Below, piece by piece: positions 60,680 through 64,000 of a DNA stretch of 64,000 nt (positions are counted from its first letter, which is position 1; each line of letters opens with the position of its first letter). The notes under the pieces were generated by a model. It had not been told where the DNA came from, did no database searches, and was given only the letters and a program-made list of their open reading frames with translations. The stretch covers positions 10,758,001 to 10,822,000 of the forward strand of contig NW_023503493.1 of NCBI RefSeq assembly GCF_014529535.1, written 5' to 3'. Made by a program: the position numbers and the translations under genes. This DNA comes from Bradysia coprophila. Lineage: Eukaryota; Arthropoda; Insecta; Diptera; Sciaridae.

Positions 60680-63600
60680 GTGAGTATATTATCCATCCAC
60701 ACAAGAGACAGAGTTTAAAATTGAACAGAAAATAGTTTCGTCATCGTGGTACTGAAGCACTGAATGATCTAATGCCAATAATCGGTCTATTTAAATTATT
60801 AATTTATGCACAATACATTTATAGTGGTTACGATACCAAAAATAACCCACACACAACATTTTTTTTCCGAATAATAAAGTTAATTCAAGATTGAGACTTG
60901 AAGGTGGCCATATGGTGATTCAATGTAAATTCTGCCTTCTGATTGTATGGTGTGTAGTGGTAGAGACAAAATATATTGATATTAAATGGCAACTTAAATA
61001 TGATTTCATATAAAATAGTCAGTTTAACGGTTCACGCACACATACAGTCGTATTATACGAATCGTGTAGTTAAGTTGTTTCTTTTACGATTTTATTGCTA
61101 ATTTAGGTCGGGAAGTTAACAATCGGTCGCTCAGTTTACATTGTCAAACGGCAGCGATGAATTTTGATTTAAATAGAAATATGACAACGCACAATCATAA
61201 GAGTGACACGTTTTAATTATGTTCGCTTCCGTTTTATATGGTCTGGCGTCTAATGCATCAGCATAATTTTTGAAATGTGGCCGTCATTTCCTTAGAGAAT
61301 TTTTTCTTGATTATTTTGGGCATATGTCATATAAACTGCAGGAAATCGTTAATGATCCTTGTTGGAAAGTTTTACGATTCAAGGATGGTGTACAGTAATT
61401 AGAGGAAGCGTGAGCGGTTACTTACCGTTTTTCTTTTTTTGCATTTTCGTTACAGTGTTTAAGAGGAACACTTACAATTAGGACCATATACCAGGCAAAC
61501 CTTAATGAATGACTCCCGGTTGAATGAATACAATTTACCAAGAATCTTCAGAGAAAAGAATTGGGTTAAAACGGATTATTATCTGTTATCGACAGCAATG
61601 ACAAAAATAAGCAATGATCCCCTCGTAATGTGGTCTTATATGTAGAGAGAAAAGTATGTTAAAATGAATGAAGTAGAAGATTTTGTTTCAAACAATAGGT
61701 GACTTTTTGAACGAAGGAACTAACAGATTTATAGATTTAATATGTCAATACATTTGCACTTGCTGTAACATGAAAAACTAATTTAGACAAATCAAATTGA
61801 ATTGACAGCTCAGGGAACAAAATGTTTATTTTTGTCCCTGCTCTATTTATTTTAAAGAAGAGACCGGGAAAAAAGTAAATAATTTTTCCACTGAATTATG
61901 GTATAGCATCTAGACAAAGCTTTGTTTTCATCGACGCAAAGCACGACGGTAAGCAAAAAATTGTTTTACCGTATGCCTCCAAAATGAGTCTAAATTAGTC
62001 TAAACCTCGAAATTTACAGACGCCTTTAAAAATCATACGAGACGCCTGATCTTCGATTTTACACTGTTTCAAGACATATAGTTCAAGGACAGGACAGTTC
62101 AAACGAATTCTTTCGTATCGCAGCCACACACGGCTTTAGTCAAGTTTTGAGCGGATGACAAAATGCGGTGATAGTATTCTGACAAAATTATTTTTATTAA
62201 AAAATCTGTCCATTTTGGGGACATACCGTAGATCAACTTTTTGCTTAGAATAACGATCTACGCCGTGAAGGTTAAAATGGTAGGCAAATTGTCAACTCTC
62301 ACAGTAAAGTCCGCATTTGATTGGACAAGTAGTTAGTAATGGCAACGAGTGATAAATGCTTTTCTAGGCACTAGATGTGTCTCCCCGAGTTGTATACAAC
62401 GTTCTTCACAATAAAACCAACGAAAGATTTACTTTCACTGAGCTGAGAAAAAAAAGGATTTTCGCAATGCACATTTGACAAATATTTACAAAGAAAGGAA
62501 TGGGGTTGTTTTAGCCAAAAAATGTGAAATTGGCGAAATGACAATACAAAATGCGGTAAAATGTAATTATGGACTTGTATCAAAAATAACTATTTTACAA
62601 ATAAAGGGTTTAAAATTGTCTCACCAAAATTAGAGACGAAGTGGACTTATATAATGTCGAACCGTGCTAATTCTCCAACAAAATTCAGAATCTGAATATA
62701 AGTACTTATGACTCGTGCATCGTGCTCGAATTAATCCATTTGATATCTGGTAACCCACCGCGACATAAAAAAAAAACATTTCCAAAACAATAGAGGCCCA
62801 GCATCTTTTCGGAAACGTTATTATATCGAAAACACATGTAGAACACACATTATAAAATGTTTCGTATATAAACGTCTTGTACTGGTCGGTAACCAAATAT
62901 CATAATTTTTCGTTTGCATTCATCTTCAACGAATTGGATTATAAAAAATTCATTTTTTTTGTATTTGGGAACTATTAATGTAACATTTTATTATGCGCAT
63001 TTTAAAATAGCCACAAGCGCATCAGCATAATAATACCTAAACGAATATTATGGGCTTTTCATCACGAAAAATATTGCATTCAGATAATAAAAAAAAAACG
63101 AAGAGACAAAAATAAAAAATTAAAACTGGCGATGCAATGCCATTTTTAGGTCTGCATATCGATATATAACTATACACACAATATAAAAGAACTCACGCAT
63201 TATGGACGCATGCTGGTGATAAAAACGAGTAAAAATATATTTTCTTTCCTTTCATTCATTTTATGTTTTTAACTCTGACCATATGTGAACGAGCATAGTA
63301 AAACTTGCATCTTAATTTATTGGTGTATTGTTTGTAAATTTTATTTTTCGGAAAATATCATCATGTCCATGCGGAATGAAGACAGCCGGGGAGACATTAG
63401 GTATCGTATCGATGCAATCGTTTTCCTGTGTATCGACCTAAGGGTTTCTATGGCTGTGCGACTTTTTCGAATGCAATTCGTACAAAAATGTGCACGAGAG
63501 AAAAATTTGAATTTTACAACATTTTTATTTTTATGTTTTATTTATGCGCATCATTGAACGTTTCGTTGATGTTTTTTTTTTTCTTTTCCTCTTTTCCCAT

Positions 63601-64000
63601 CTTTTGTCCATATTCAGAAACATGTGTTTCAATCTGTGGAAAAGACTGTTTTTTATGTTGTTAAAGATGACACAAAGTGATGCTTAACTGCAATTTGAAT
63701 AAGATATTGAAGCCATTTGTTTATGGGCTTTTAGAGATTTGTATAGGTCGCTGCCTGTACGGTTTATTTCAATCAATACGTTCGTTTCGAATTACCATTT
63801 CAGTGGGTGAATTGCATGTATTAAACTGAGCGGTTTTGAATTGATTGTGCTTACAACGATGACAACGCATTTGAATGGGATTTGGATATTTATAATGGAT
63901 AGGGGCCTGTAGCTTAAACGAATTTGAATGGAATTGATTTTTATGGAAAAATTAGATTCGATAGCATTAATCGATCAGTATTAATACTGTGACTTATTGT
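60680..64000 (+). other. Start of integrin intron 4, running off the window
   Basis: Begins gtgagt. It contains a minus-oriented fragment of the dispersed family near 61575-61730. Nothing resembling the next propeller exon was found, and no other gene is supported. Confidence 0.5.

Noticed and set aside
63285..63664. Two overlapping plus-strand frames near the right edge
   Set aside because: They sit in AT-rich intronic sequence, have no integrin or other domain, and lack flanking splice sites in a fitting phase.

Overview
The window looks like a low-GC, intron-bearing insect genome, most likely a fly and probably a lower dipteran (nematoceran). This is an inference from the gene families (pickpocket-type channel, PS2-like integrin alpha, PHF12 with FHA domain, TIL inhibitor), the many 50-75 bp introns and the very high density of small inverted-repeat transposons. 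The species cannot be fixed from the sequence alone.

Gene layout: (1) 164-487, + strand, a small secreted TIL-type cysteine-rich protein with one intron. (2) 3628-12173, + strand, a ten-exon gene for a matrin-type C2H2 zinc-finger, SR-rich nuclear protein resembling Drosophila CG9776. (3) 17697-14678, - strand, a seven-exon pickpocket (DEG/ENaC) channel gene, convergent with gene 2. All splice phases close, but codon 269 is an in-frame TGA. (4) 22342-25267, + strand, a nine-exon PHF12/Pf1 gene (PHD-PHD-FHA) of the Sin3/Rpd3 co-repressor, divergent from gene 3. (5) 31959 to beyond the right edge, + strand, the first four coding exons of an integrin alpha subunit most like alpha-PS2 (inflated), separated by introns of 6.4, 9.8 and 12 kb.

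The rest is mostly non-coding and full of non-autonomous DNA transposons. For many of them both terminal inverted repeats (TIRs) and target-site duplications (TSDs) can be read directly. hAT-like elements with 8-bp duplications lie at 962-1197, 7811-9252, 19098-19613, 26115-27192, 40133-40241 and 44247-44462. TTAA-flanked elements lie at 1966-2370 and 59591-59753. TA-flanked (mariner-like) elements lie at 26922-27045, 37480-37949 and 50678-50867. Several are nested. A roughly 160-bp TTAA-flanked family is scattered in both orientations through the integrin introns.

The five genes do not form a pathway. No operon, CRISPR array, rRNA or tRNA was recognised. The most notable observations are the single stop codon in an otherwise intact channel gene, two hAT families that share almost the same 12-bp ends but carry different subterminal repeat arrays, the definition of the dispersed integrin-intron repeat, and a near-perfect 43-bp-stem hairpin in an integrin intron.
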